Source: Rhodospirillaceae bacterium (GTDB lineage Bacteria > Pseudomonadota > Alphaproteobacteria > Rhodospirillales > Rhodospirillaceae). Taken from it: a stretch of DNA of 56,684 nt. The notes below the pieces were generated by a model. It was not told the origin of the DNA. It was given only the letters and a program-made list of their open reading frames with translations, and ran no database searches. The position numbers and the translations under genes are program-made. This document shows positions 18,075 to 26,738 of this stretch, piece after piece; position 1 is the stretch's first letter; each line of letters starts with the position of its first letter. The stretch covers positions 1-56,684 of the forward strand of contig JAIEMI010000026.1 in NCBI GenBank assembly GCA_019752235.1, in the 5' to 3' direction.

Positions 18075-19208
18075 TTAACCGGAATGACCGGCCGCTTCGG
18101 CCTGCACCGGCGTGTTGATATTCTGCGCACGGTGCAGTTCGTTAGCGTTGACGACATTGACCTTGGAGCCGCTGCGCAGATCCTGCAGACCTTCCTTGAT
18201 CACGACGTCGCCCTCGCGCAAACCTTCCAGCACTTCGACCGCGCCGGCGCGACGGCGGCCGATTGTGACCTGCAGCCGGTTCGCGACGCTATCGGTACTG
18301 ACGGTGTAGACGTATTGCAGATTGTTTTCCGGCAGCAGCGCGGCTTCGGGAATCATCAGGGATTCGCGACGGTCCTTGATGAGTTCGGCCACCATCAGCA
18401 TGCCGGGGCGTAAACGCAGGTCTTCGTTGGGAATCATCGCACGCACGTTGACGGAGCGCGTGACCGGATCGACGCGGCTATCGACCGAAATCACCTTGCC
18501 CTTGAAGATCTCGCCGGGATAGGCGCTGGCGGAGGCTTCAATGTCGAGCCCCGGATGCAACGTCGCCATGAAGGTTTCGGGGATCGCGAAATCGAGCTTC
18601 ACTTCGGAAATATCATCGAGCGTCGTGACGACCGTGCCCGGGGAGACGAGCGCGCCGACGCTGATGCGACGCGTACCAACGATGCCCGAGAACGGCGCGG
18701 TAATGCGCCGGTCGCCGGAACGCACGCGCGCGGCGGCGACGTTGGCTTCGGCCTTCTTCACCATCGCGACCATTTCATCGACGCGCGACTGAGAGACGTG
18801 ACCTTCCTTGGACAGCCCGCGCGCGCGCGCGAGGTCTTTCTGCTGCTGTTCGAGGTTGGCGAGTTCGACGTTGAGCGCCGCGTCCTGTTCGCCGGCGTCG
18901 ATGGAGGCGATCTGGTCGCCCTTCTTGAAGGTCTGACCATCTTCGAAATCCACCGAGCGGATGATGCCCTGAGTTTTCGCGGTCACGCTGACGGATTCAT
19001 TGGCATAGAGCGTGCCGATCGCCTCGAGGCGGTCGCCGAAAATCTGCTTTTCCACCACGACGCCGACGACGGGGCGCACGGCGGCTTGTTGCATGCCGGG
19101 CTTCGGGGTGGACGCATCGCCGCGGCCGAAGAAGAACCAACCCGCCGCCGCCATGACGGCGGCGACGAGAACGACGGACACGCTCTGCTTGGACAACTCG
19201 AAACGCAT
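18075..19208 (-). CDS. RND periplasmic adaptor (membrane fusion protein), second unit
   Basis: The adaptor joins the RND permeases to an outer-membrane channel. A single N-terminal membrane anchor (SVVLVAAVMAAAGWFFF) is followed by a beta-barrel start, a lipoyl half VTAKTQGIIRSVDFEDGQ, a coiled-coil hairpin with ELANLEQQQKDLARARGL, the second lipoyl half ITAPFSGIVGTRRISVG and the C-terminal RPGMLMVAELI domain. I place the start at the ATG at 19208; a 24-codon longer frame adds a non-anchor sequence. A regulatory element shared with the other adaptor gene lies about 144 bases upstream. Confidence 0.9.
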   Translation of the reverse strand: MRFELSKQSVSVVLVAAVMAAAGWFFFGRGDASTPKPGMQQAAVRPVVGVVVEKQIFGDRLEAIGTLYANESVSVTAKTQGIIRSVDFEDGQTFKKGDQIASIDAGEQDAALNVELANLEQQQKDLARARGLSKEGHVSQSRVDEMVAMVKKAEANVAAARVRSGDRRITAPFSGIVGTRRISVGALVSPGTVVTTLDDISEVKLDFAIPETFMATLHPGLDIEASASAYPGEIFKGKVISVDSRVDPVTRSVNVRAMIPNEDLRLRPGMLMVAELIKDRRESLMIPEAALLPENNLQYVYTVSTDSVANRLQVTIGRRRAGAVEVLEGLREGDVVIKEGLQDLRSGSKVNVVNANELHRAQNINTPVQAEAAGHSG

Positions 19209-19351
19209 ATCGAAACCAATACCCACTACGGCGCCACCTGGCGGGCGCAACGACGAGCCACCGCCGGCCAGGACAAGCACGCCCTACAGCGCGCCCCCAT
19301 TATATGGCCGCGCAAGCGGCTGGGGATGTAACATAAGCGCCTGCCGCGTGG

Positions 19352-19379
19352 CCACGGAAGCGATGTAACCACAGGTAAC
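19352..19379 (-). promoter_or_regulatory. GTAAC direct-repeat element, second efflux unit
   Basis: On the plus strand this reads CCACG, then GTAAC at 19365-19369 and GTAAC at 19375-19379, a direct repeat with a 5-base spacer. It aligns without gaps to 23866-23893 upstream of the other adaptor gene, with 21 of 28 bases equal. A further GTAAC lies at 19328-19332. The geometry is that of sites for OmpR/CpxR-type response regulators (CpxR: GTAAA-N5-GTAAA). The rest of the 245-base gap 19209-19453 shows no gene. Confidence 0.55.
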
Positions 19380-19453
19380 GCCCTGACAACTTTAACAAAT
19401 GCGTCACTAACACGGCATTAACCGTAATTTCCTTCCCGTCTGGACCGCGCAGG

Positions 19454-22400
19454 CTATTCGGCGGGCTGTTCCGCAGGAGCACCCTTGGTCCCGCCGGTCG
19501 GGTGTTTGGCCTCGTAATCCTTCAGTTCCGCGGCAATGCGGCCCGGCGACCCGGTGCCGCGCGCCAGGATCATGTACATCACCGGCACCACGAGCAGAGT
19601 GACGAAGCTGGCGAAGGACACCCCGGAGACGATCACCACGCCGATGGCGCGCCGCCCCTCGTAGCCCGCGCCCGCGGAGAACACCAAGGGCAAGGCGCCC
19701 ATGACCGTGGCGAGCGCGGTCATGATAATGGGCCGCAGGCGAATTGTGGCGGCTTCCACCAGCGCTTCGCGGAACGCGACCCCGGAGTCGCGCAGCTGAT
19801 TGGTAAATTCGACGATCAGGATGCCGTTTTTAGCGGCCAAACCGATGAGCACGATGATCCCGATCTGGGAGTAGATGTTGAGGCTTTGGCCGAAGACGAA
19901 CAGCCCCGCCAGGGCGCCGCCGACACCCAAGGGCACGGTCATCATGATAATGAACGGGTGAACGAAACTTTCAAACTGCGCGGCGAGCACCAGGAACACC
20001 ACGATCAGCGCGAGACCAAACGATACGTAGATCAGCACGCCGGATTCTTTCAGCTCCAGCGCTTCGCCGCGCCAGTTGGTGCGGGCTTCGGGCGGCAAGT
20101 GATCGCGCGCCATCTGTTCAATATCGGCGACGGCTTGCCCCATGGAATAGCCGGGCAGCGGATTGGCGGTGATGGTGATGGAGCGCAGGCGGTTGTAACG
20201 GCTGAGCGTGTCGGTGTCGGCCAATTCCTCAAGGGTGATAAGACTGGAGAGCGGGATAAGTTCCTTGGTGGTGTCGGAGCGCACATAGATGTTCGACACA
20301 TCCGCCGGAGTCTGGCGATCGTCGGCCAGGCTTTGCATGATGACGTCGTATTCACGGCCGCGATCGAGATAGGTGGTGGACTTGCGCGAGCCCAGCAGCA
20401 CTTGCAGCGTCTGACCAATCGTGTTGCTCGACACGCCCAAATCCGCGGCGCGGTCGCGGTCGATATGGATGCGCATTTGCGGCGTCGTCTCATTGTAGTC
20501 GGAGCGCACGCCGACGAGACGCGGGTTTTCGCGCATGGCCGTGAACATGCGATCACGCCAGAGCCGCAGTTCTTCGTATGAATTGCCGCCGATAGCGAAC
20601 TGCAAACCGCCGGAGAACGGGTTTTGACCGATGGCGGGCGGGAGGATGGGCGTGATCTGCGCACCCGGGATATGCTTCAGCTTGGCCCTGACCTCAGCAA
20701 TCATGGTTTTGGACGCGCGGTCGCGATCCTTCCACGGCGAGAGGTGCATGATGATGTTGCCGCTATTTCCGGCGCCGCCGCCGAAAGGCACCATCTGCAT
20801 GACGTCCTTGGCCTCACCGTCGGCGACATAAACACTGAGGGCGTCCGCGGCCATGGAGGCCTGCCGGTCGGTGTACTCGACGCTGGACCCTTGCGGCGCC
20901 CGCACCACGAACATGATCACGCCGCGGTCTTCGACCGGCGAGAATTCCTGCGGGACAAGCGCGAACAGGCCCGCCGCCGCCGCGACAATGCCGAAGAACA
21001 GGCCCATCACCGCCTTCGGATGATCGAGGCCGATGATCAGCGTCTTACGGTAAAAGGCCTTCAGAATCTCGAAAACGTGCTGCGCCTTGCGGGCCATGGG
21101 GCTGTTGTCGAGGTCGTCGCGCAGAATTTTGCTGCACATCACCGGCGTCAGGGTGAGCGCGATGAACATGGAGAACATCACCGAGGCCGCCATGGCGACG
21201 GCGAATTCGTTGAAGAGACTGCCGACCGTGCCGCTCATGAACATGACGGGCACGAAAACCGCCGCCAAGACCAGCGTCGTCGCGACGACCGCCATGCCGA
21301 CCTGCCGCGCGCCGCGATAGGCCGCGAGCAACGGCGGTTCACCGCGTTTCATGCGGCGGTGGATGTTCTCCAGCATGATGATGGCGTCGTCGACCACGAG
21401 GCCGATGGCCAGCACCAGGGCGAGGAAGGTGAAGATGTTGATCGAGAAGCCCATGGCCCAGAGGACGATGAACGTGCCGATGAGCGACACCGGCACCGTG
21501 ACCGTGGGGATGATCGCGGCGGAGACCGTGCCGAGGAAAAGATAGATGATGACCACCACCAGCAACGCGGCCACGCCCATGGCAATGCCGACCTCGCGCA
21601 TGGATTCCGAAATGTATTCGGAGGCGTTGTACTGGATATCCATACGCATGTCGGGCGGCAGGGACTTGTTGAGGCTTGCGACTTCCGCGATCACGCCTTG
21701 CGCCATGGCCAGGGACGACGCGCCCGGGCGCTTCACCACGCCGAAGCCGACCGCCGGCTTGCCGTCGATCTTGAAGACCGAATTGAAGTCTTCGGCCGCG
21801 ACCTCCACCTTAGCCACTTCGCCGAGACGGACGAGATAGTTGTTGGCGCCGCGCGATATGACGAGCTGCGAGAAGTCTTCCGGCGTCTGGTAGTTGCGCG
21901 CCGTGCGGATGGTGAAGTCGCGCTGCTGCGATTCCAGGGAGCCCGCACCGAGTTCGACGTTTTCACGCCGCAGCGCATTCTCGATATCGACGACCGTCAA
22001 GTCGCGCGCCGCCAGGGCGCGGCGGTCGAGCCAGATGCGCAAGGACGGCTTGCGATAGCCGAAGATGATAGCGAATGCCACGCCGTCGACGGCGGTGATG
22101 CGGTCGCGCACATAGCGGTCGACATAGTCGGAAAGCGCCAGCGCATCGCGCGATGGCGAGGACACGGTGAGAATCATCGTCGGCGAGGAGTCCGAGTCCG
22201 CCTTTTGAATCACCGGAGGATCGGCGTCTTGCGGCAAGCGATAGGCGGCGCGGCTCACCTGCTCGCGCACGTCGTTGGCGGCGCCGTCGATGTCGCGGCC
22301 CAGGAAGAATTCGATGGTGACATTGCCGCTGCCGTTGCGCGCCGAGGACGCGACCGACTTGATGCCTTCAATACCGCTGATCTGGTCTTCGAGAACCTGA

Positions 22401-22591
22401 ATAACCTTGGTCTCGACGATTTCCGCCGAGGCGCCGCGATAGGCGACGCTGACCGACACCACAGGCACTTCGACGTTGGGTGTTTCGCGGATCGGGAGTT
22501 GGAGCATGGAGAAGAAGCCGAATACCAGCAGCAGCAAGCTGGCGACAATGGCCACGACCGGACGCTTGATGGAGAAATCCGAAAGCATCAT
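19454..22591 (-). CDS. RND efflux permease, HAE1 type (first permease)
   Basis: This 1045-residue permease is complete, with the TM4 motif GLVVDDAIIMLENI and TM10 motif GLAAKNGILIVEFT. It is more distant from the other two than they are from each other: its first porter loop reads NVEVPVVSVSVAYRGAS, and TM2 and TM3 regions carry SLIGTFIVLWAMGFSIN instead of SLIATAIVLWPAQFSIN. It starts 22 bases after its adaptor gene stop, forming a two-gene unit. Its tail RGTGSPGRIAAELKDYE and final QPAE match the other permeases. No TolC-type gene is in the window. Confidence 0.93.
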   Translation of the reverse strand: MMLSDFSIKRPVVAIVASLLLLVFGFFSMLQLPIRETPNVEVPVVSVSVAYRGASAEIVETKVIQVLEDQISGIEGIKSVASSARNGSGNVTIEFFLGRDIDGAANDVREQVSRAAYRLPQDADPPVIQKADSDSSPTMILTVSSPSRDALALSDYVDRYVRDRITAVDGVAFAIIFGYRKPSLRIWLDRRALAARDLTVVDIENALRRENVELGAGSLESQQRDFTIRTARNYQTPEDFSQLVISRGANNYLVRLGEVAKVEVAAEDFNSVFKIDGKPAVGFGVVKRPGASSLAMAQGVIAEVASLNKSLPPDMRMDIQYNASEYISESMREVGIAMGVAALLVVVIIYLFLGTVSAAIIPTVTVPVSLIGTFIVLWAMGFSINIFTFLALVLAIGLVVDDAIIMLENIHRRMKRGEPPLLAAYRGARQVGMAVVATTLVLAAVFVPVMFMSGTVGSLFNEFAVAMAASVMFSMFIALTLTPVMCSKILRDDLDNSPMARKAQHVFEILKAFYRKTLIIGLDHPKAVMGLFFGIVAAAAGLFALVPQEFSPVEDRGVIMFVVRAPQGSSVEYTDRQASMAADALSVYVADGEAKDVMQMVPFGGGAGNSGNIIMHLSPWKDRDRASKTMIAEVRAKLKHIPGAQITPILPPAIGQNPFSGGLQFAIGGNSYEELRLWRDRMFTAMRENPRLVGVRSDYNETTPQMRIHIDRDRAADLGVSSNTIGQTLQVLLGSRKSTTYLDRGREYDVIMQSLADDRQTPADVSNIYVRSDTTKELIPLSSLITLEELADTDTLSRYNRLRSITITANPLPGYSMGQAVADIEQMARDHLPPEARTNWRGEALELKESGVLIYVSFGLALIVVFLVLAAQFESFVHPFIIMMTVPLGVGGALAGLFVFGQSLNIYSQIGIIVLIGLAAKNGILIVEFTNQLRDSGVAFREALVEAATIRLRPIIMTALATVMGALPLVFSAGAGYEGRRAIGVVIVSGVSFASFVTLLVVPVMYMILARGTGSPGRIAAELKDYEAKHPTGGTKGAPAEQPAE

Positions 22592-22613
22592 GGGCGCCGG
22601 TCCTTCGCGTAGA

Positions 22614-23738
22614 TTATTCGGCTTTGGCGGCGGTCTGCGGCGGCGCGCTCACGGCCTGCGCGCCCGCCGCTGGCGGCGGCGTCAGGACTTCCACCTTGGC
22701 GCCGGGCTTCAGGTCGGTGTTGCCTTCGGTGATGACGCGATCGCCGCCTTTCAGGCCTTGCACGACTTCGACAAAACCGGGACGGCGGCGGCCGATGACA
22801 ATCGGCACCTTGGTCGCCGAGGTGTTGTCGGCGCCCAGCACATACACAAACTGGTGGCTGCCTTCGGGCAGCAAGGCCTGCTCGGGAATCATCAGCGATG
22901 CACGGCGGTCCTTAATCAAGGCTACCACCATCAACATGCCGGGACGCAACAGCCCGTCTTCGTTCGGCAACGTCGCACGGATGCTGACGGAGCGCGTAAC
23001 CGGATCGACGCGGCTGTCGACGGTCACCACCTGACCTTTGAAGACCTCATTCGGGTAGGCGGCGGACTTGGCTTCGATATCGAGGCCGGGTTTGAGCGCC
23101 GCCAGGAAATTTTCCGGAATGGAGAAATCGAGTTTCACCACGGAAATATCGTCGAGCGTGGTGATGACCGTGCCGGGCGAAACCAGCGCGCCCGGGCTGA
23201 CGCGGCGCGTGCCGAGAATGCCGGCGAACGGCGCGGTGATGCGGTAGTCACCGACACGTGCCCGCGCGCCCGCCACGTTGGCTTCGGCTTTCTTCACCGC
23301 CGAAACCTGTTCGTCGAGGCGCGCTTGAGATGTGTTGTTCGAGCGCGCAAGACCGCTGGTGCGTTCGAGCGCTTTGCGCTGCTCTTCAAGGTTGGCGAGT
23401 TCGGCGCTGAGCTTGGCGTCCTGCTCGCCGGGATCGACGAGCACGATTTCGGCCCCGCGCGTCACGACCTGGCCGTCGGCGAAATTCAGGTTGCGGACGA
23501 TGCCCTGGGCCTTGGCGGTGACGGTGATCGACTCATTGGCCGACAGCGTGCCGATGGCTTCAAGGCGGTCGCCGAAAATTTCTTCCTGCGCGGCGGCGAC
23601 ATAAACCGGCTGCGGGGGACGGCCCGGACCGCCTTTGGCGCCAGCCTGCTTGGGATCACCTGACGCAAAGATGAACCACGCCGCCAAACCGGCGACCAGG
23701 ACAATTGCCGGTGCAATGATCACTTTACTGATGCGCAT
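22614..23738 (-). CDS. RND periplasmic adaptor (membrane fusion protein), first unit
   Basis: A 374-residue HlyD/AcrA-type adaptor with an N-terminal anchor (IIAPAIVLVAGLAAWFIF), a Gly/Pro-rich linker, lipoyl halves VTAKAQGIVRNLNFADGQ and ITAPFAGILGTRRVSPG around a short helical hairpin, and the C-terminal RPGMLMVVALIKDRRASLM domain. It is clearly homologous to the adaptor at 18075-19208, so the two efflux units probably arose by duplication of an adaptor-permease pair followed by divergence. A GTAAC direct-repeat element lies about 128 bases upstream of its start. Confidence 0.9.
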   Translation of the reverse strand: MRISKVIIAPAIVLVAGLAAWFIFASGDPKQAGAKGGPGRPPQPVYVAAAQEEIFGDRLEAIGTLSANESITVTAKAQGIVRNLNFADGQVVTRGAEIVLVDPGEQDAKLSAELANLEEQRKALERTSGLARSNNTSQARLDEQVSAVKKAEANVAGARARVGDYRITAPFAGILGTRRVSPGALVSPGTVITTLDDISVVKLDFSIPENFLAALKPGLDIEAKSAAYPNEVFKGQVVTVDSRVDPVTRSVSIRATLPNEDGLLRPGMLMVVALIKDRRASLMIPEQALLPEGSHQFVYVLGADNTSATKVPIVIGRRRPGFVEVVQGLKGGDRVITEGNTDLKPGAKVEVLTPPPAAGAQAVSAPPQTAAKAE

Positions 23739-23770
23739 ACCAAAAACCGCAAAACTGGCGGCTCACCCCC

Positions 23771-23787
23771 GGCGGTGCTGCACCGCC
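23771..23787 (-). other. GC-rich hairpin in the leader of the first adaptor gene
   Basis: GGCGGTG and CACCGCC are separated by three bases, about 33 bases before the adaptor start. A second small hairpin (CCGC/GCGG) followed by TTTTT on the minus strand lies directly before the start codon. This could be an attenuator, but the second stem has only four pairs. Confidence 0.25.
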
Positions 23788-23865
23788 CAACAACGTCCTC
23801 AGGGGGGGGCCCCAAGAAAAAGAGCCGAATAATCAGAATGTTATACACGCGTCAGCGACACCAAA

Positions 23866-23893
23866 CCACGTAAGCCGTGTAACCTTGCGTAAC
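23866..23893 (-). promoter_or_regulatory. GTAAC direct-repeat element, first efflux unit
   Basis: On the plus strand GTAAC at 23879-23883 and at 23889-23893 form a direct repeat with a 5-base spacer, preceded by CCACG at 23866-23870. A TATAAC hexamer on the minus strand lies just downstream (23841-23846 region) without a good -35 box, which fits an activator-dependent promoter. The element is shared with the second efflux unit. Between it and the terminator at 23959 I see nothing else. Confidence 0.55.
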
Positions 23894-23958
23894 ATTTCGC
23901 CCGTCCTTGAGAATGTTTTTATTCAGCTATATCAAAATGTTATAGGGCGCTTGCAGAC

Positions 23959-23987
23959 AAAAAAACACCCCGCCTCGCGGCGGGGTG
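23959..23987 (-). terminator. Rho-independent terminator after the pip transcript
   Basis: On the minus strand the perfect 9-bp stem CACCCCGCC/GGCGGGGTG with a 4-base loop (23966-23987) is followed by seven T. It ends the transcript of the iminopeptidase gene, leaving an unusually long 3' region of about 165 bases. Confidence 0.85.
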
Positions 23988-24076
23988 AGTTTAGGGTATG
24001 GATCTTGTCAGCAGTTTGCGTCTCGTCCGTTTCGGGCCTCGACACGCCCCTTTTGTGACATGGCTGCTGCGGCGCG

Positions 24077-24116
24077 GTACCTGCAAGAATTGACAGGTAC
24101 AGGGCCGAAAGCCCTG
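24077..24116 (-). ncRNA. Two adjacent hairpins in the pip 3' region (possible small RNA)
   Basis: GTACCTG (24077-24083) pairs perfectly with CAGGTAC (24094-24100), and directly next to it CAGGGC (24100-24105) pairs with GCCCTG (24111-24116). They lie between the stop of the iminopeptidase gene and its terminator, so the end of this transcript could act or be cut out as a small RNA of about 150 bases. I recognise no known family. Confidence 0.3.
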
Positions 24117-24150
24117 GTGATTCTGACAGGGTGGACCGGATTGCCGGCTT

Positions 24151-25245
24151 TTAGCGCAGCATTTTGAAGTCTTCGGTGGCCTTCACGAGCGCGGCGCGGA
24201 TGCCGGGCTCCATGGACGAGTGCCCGGCGTCGGCGACAACCCGGTACTGCGCCCCGGGCCAGGCGCGCGCCAGCCGGTCGGCCGTGGCGATGGGGCAGAC
24301 CATGTCATAGCGGCCCTGGACGATGACCGCGGGATGTTTGGCCAGCGCGCCCACACCCTGGAGCAGTTGATCGGGCGCCAGGAAACCGCGGTTCATCATG
24401 TAGTGCGCCTCGATGCGCGCCATGGAGAGTGCGCCGGTGTAGTAATGATCGGCCGTGGAATCAGCGCGCCCGCCCTTGCCCGCGGGAATCAGGCGCGAAC
24501 AGGCGTTTTCATAAGCACACCATGCGGCAGCGGCAAGTTTGTGGACGGCGGGGTCGGGATCGATCAGACGCGTATAGTATGCGGCGAGCAGATCATCGCG
24601 TTCGGCGGGCGGAATCAGCGACGCAAAAGCCCGATGCGCTTCCGGGAAAAACCAGCCCATGCCGTTTTTGCCCGTCTCGGGCGTACCGCCGATGAACCAG
24701 CTCACTTCCTCGTCGGAAAACAGGAAGATGCCGCGCAGGATGAAACCGATGCAGCGCGCGGGATGCGCTTCGCCATAAGCCAGCGCGAGCGTCGAGCCCC
24801 ATGAACCGCCGAAGACCAGCCAGCGTTCGATGCCGAGATGTTCGCGCAAGGCTTCGATGTCGGCGACCAGATGCGCGGTGGTGTTGTCGATCAGATTGGC
24901 TTCCGGCGTTGAACGCCCGGCGCCGCGCTGATCGAAGAGAATGATGCGATAGCGTTCGGGGTCGAAGAAGCGGCGGTACGCCGGTGCAGTGCCCGCGCCG
25001 GGGCCGCCGTGCAGGAACACCACGGGCACGCCCTTCGGATTGCCGGACTGCTCCCAATACAAACGGTGCGGCGGGCCGACAGCAAGCATGCCCGTGGCGT
25101 AGGCGTCGAGCGGCGCAAATAGCGGGCGCTCGTCGGCGCCCTTGGCCGTGGCCCTGCCGTTACCTATGCCGGTACCGATGTTTTCGAGTGCGGCGATCGC
25201 CGTATCTCCCGCGTTGGGATATGCCCAAATATAGGCCTGATTCAC
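24151..25245 (-). CDS. pip: Proline iminopeptidase (alpha/beta hydrolase, S33)
   Basis: The enzyme releases N-terminal proline from peptides. The oxyanion motif HGGPGAG, the nucleophile elbow GGSWGS, the acid in GRYDMVCP and the His in AGHSSMEP are all present, as are DQRGAGRS and the family segment LYWEQSGNPKG. The typical protein starts a few residues before DAYATGML; here about 40 extra residues (starting MNQAYIWAYPN) precede it, without a signal-peptide pattern, so the true start may be a downstream GTG or TTG. It is a cytoplasmic enzyme. Its transcript ends at the terminator at 23959-23987. Confidence 0.88.
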   Translation of the reverse strand: MNQAYIWAYPNAGDTAIAALENIGTGIGNGRATAKGADERPLFAPLDAYATGMLAVGPPHRLYWEQSGNPKGVPVVFLHGGPGAGTAPAYRRFFDPERYRIILFDQRGAGRSTPEANLIDNTTAHLVADIEALREHLGIERWLVFGGSWGSTLALAYGEAHPARCIGFILRGIFLFSDEEVSWFIGGTPETGKNGMGWFFPEAHRAFASLIPPAERDDLLAAYYTRLIDPDPAVHKLAAAAWCAYENACSRLIPAGKGGRADSTADHYYTGALSMARIEAHYMMNRGFLAPDQLLQGVGALAKHPAVIVQGRYDMVCPIATADRLARAWPGAQYRVVADAGHSSMEPGIRAALVKATEDFKMLR

Positions 25246-25413
25246 CTATTTTCGGCGCGGCGGGTATGAAGGGCAAGAGCCGAAAGCGCAGCCGAAAGGC
25301 CTACCCCGCTCGACTTTTGCGGAAGTCACTTTTATGGTGCCGCGCCCATAGGCGCCTTGGGCACACCCTGGTCCCGGGGCAGCAGTCCCATTGTCTGATA
25401 AGGTCGGCCCGTC

Positions 25414-26583
25414 ATGGCGATCCTGTTTCTGATCGTTTTCATGGACCTGATAGGCTTTGGCCTGCTGATCCCACTGCTGCCGTTTTACGTGCAGGCCGTG
25501 GGCGCCGGACCCGAAGTCATTACCCTGGTTCTGGGGCTTTATTCCGTCGGCCAACTGATCGCCGCGCCGCTTTGGGGGCGCCTGAGCGACACCTATGGGC
25601 GCAAACCCGTGCTGGCCCTGACCAGCTTCGGCCTGGCGCTGTCCTACGTCATGCTGGCCTACGCCGATACGCTTGTGCTGTTGATTATCGCGCGCCTGTT
25701 CGGCGGCATCATGGCGGGCAACATTGCCGCCGCCCAAGCCTATGTGAGCGACATCACCACCTCGGCCAACCGTGCGCGCGGGATGGGCATTATCGGTGCG
25801 GCCATCGGCCTCGGTTTCATTTTCGGCCCCGCCATCGGCGGCCTCCTCGGCGGCGCCGACACCGCCACCGCCGATTACGCCACGCCGGCGTTCACCGCCG
25901 CCGCCGTCACGGCGCTGGCGGCCTTAGGCGTCGTGCTCTTCCTGCGCGAGAGCTTGAATCCCGCCGCGCGGGCATCCCTGGCGAGCCGGCCTCGCGTGTC
26001 GTTGCGCGAGAAGGTAGCGACGACGTTCCAGCGCCGCGCGCTGGTGTTGCTGGTGGTCGCGAGCTTCCTCGCCGTCACCGCTTGGGCGCTGTTCGAAACC
26101 GTCTATGCGCTGTGGGCCAATGAGATCCTGAACTACGGACCCGCCAAGATCGGCTACATCCTGACTTTCATGGGCTTCATCAGCGTCGTCGTGCAAGGCG
26201 GCGCCATCGGGCCGCTCACGCGCTGGCTGGGCGAGCGTCACCTCGCGGTGATCGCGTTGGTGCTGCTGATCATCGGCTATGTGAATCTCGCGCTCGCCGA
26301 AGGGCAGACCGCGATGATCGTCGCCTGCGGTGTGCTGGCCGTCGGCTCGGCGTTGTTCAATCCCTCATTGTCGAGCCTGGTGTCGCAGGAAGCGGGCGAC
26401 TACGAACGCGGCGCGGTGCTGGGGGTTTATCAAGGCGCCACGGCCTTGAGCCGCATTATAGGGCCCGCCTTTTCCGGCATGATCTTCGCCGACGTGGGCA
26501 CGGCGGCGCCATTTTACGTGGCGGCGGCGCTGGTCGTACCTGCGCTGGCCATGCTTCTGATGCGCGCCCGCAGCAGCCCTTAA
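25414..26583 (+). CDS. MFS exporter, tetracycline-resistance (TCR) type
   Basis: A 389-residue MFS protein with twelve predicted membrane segments. The first has FMDLIGFGLLIPLLPFY, including the Asp of TCR/DHA1 drug exporters, and motif A GRLSDTYGRKPVL follows the second. Segment five carries the antiporter-type GLGFIFGPAIGG motif. It is likely a proton-driven exporter in the inner membrane. Similarity to TetA does not by itself mean tetracycline resistance. It is divergent from pip with 168 bases between them. Confidence 0.88.
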   Translation: MAILFLIVFMDLIGFGLLIPLLPFYVQAVGAGPEVITLVLGLYSVGQLIAAPLWGRLSDTYGRKPVLALTSFGLALSYVMLAYADTLVLLIIARLFGGIMAGNIAAAQAYVSDITTSANRARGMGIIGAAIGLGFIFGPAIGGLLGGADTATADYATPAFTAAAVTALAALGVVLFLRESLNPAARASLASRPRVSLREKVATTFQRRALVLLVVASFLAVTAWALFETVYALWANEILNYGPAKIGYILTFMGFISVVVQGGAIGPLTRWLGERHLAVIALVLLIIGYVNLALAEGQTAMIVACGVLAVGSALFNPSLSSLVSQEAGDYERGAVLGVYQGATALSRIIGPAFSGMIFADVGTAAPFYVAAALVVPALAMLLMRARSSP

Positions 26584-26644
26584 AAGCACGCGCTTTATCA
26601 ATCTGTTAGACCAGCTTTGCCGACTCGATTCGGCAGCGCGGGGA

Positions 26645-26673
26645 CTTGACGGGCCGCGCATTTCACCCAAGAT
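26645..26673 (+). promoter_or_regulatory. Candidate RpoH (sigma-32) promoter of hsp20
   Basis: CTTGACG (26645-26651), a 14-base spacer and CCCAAGAT (26666-26673) resemble the heat-shock sigma factor consensus CTTGAAA and CCCCATNT. Transcription would begin near 26680, giving a leader of about 60 bases that contains the thermometer hairpin. Confidence 0.45.
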
Positions 26674-26710
26674 ATGGGGGCAAGGGCCGCGCCACCTTTG
26701 GGCGGTTCAC

Positions 26711-26732
26711 GTTCTCGCTCATCGGAGGAGAC
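26711..26732 (+). promoter_or_regulatory. Candidate ROSE-type RNA thermometer
   Basis: TCGCT (26715-26719), matching the conserved UYGCU of ROSE elements, can pair with AGGA (26726-26729) in the ribosome site, leaving one bulged G, with C-G and U-A pairs extending the stem (26713-26714 with 26730-26731) and a 6-base loop. At low temperature this would hide the GGAGGAG that starts 15 bases before the ATG. ROSE elements control hsp20 genes in alphaproteobacteria. Confidence 0.55.
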
Positions 26733-26738
26733 GACAGG

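Noticed and set aside
20624-22612. 662-codon plus-strand frame opposite the first permease
   Set aside because: It is antisense to a clear RND permease and is rich in His, Arg and Asp as expected for a GC-rich shadow frame.
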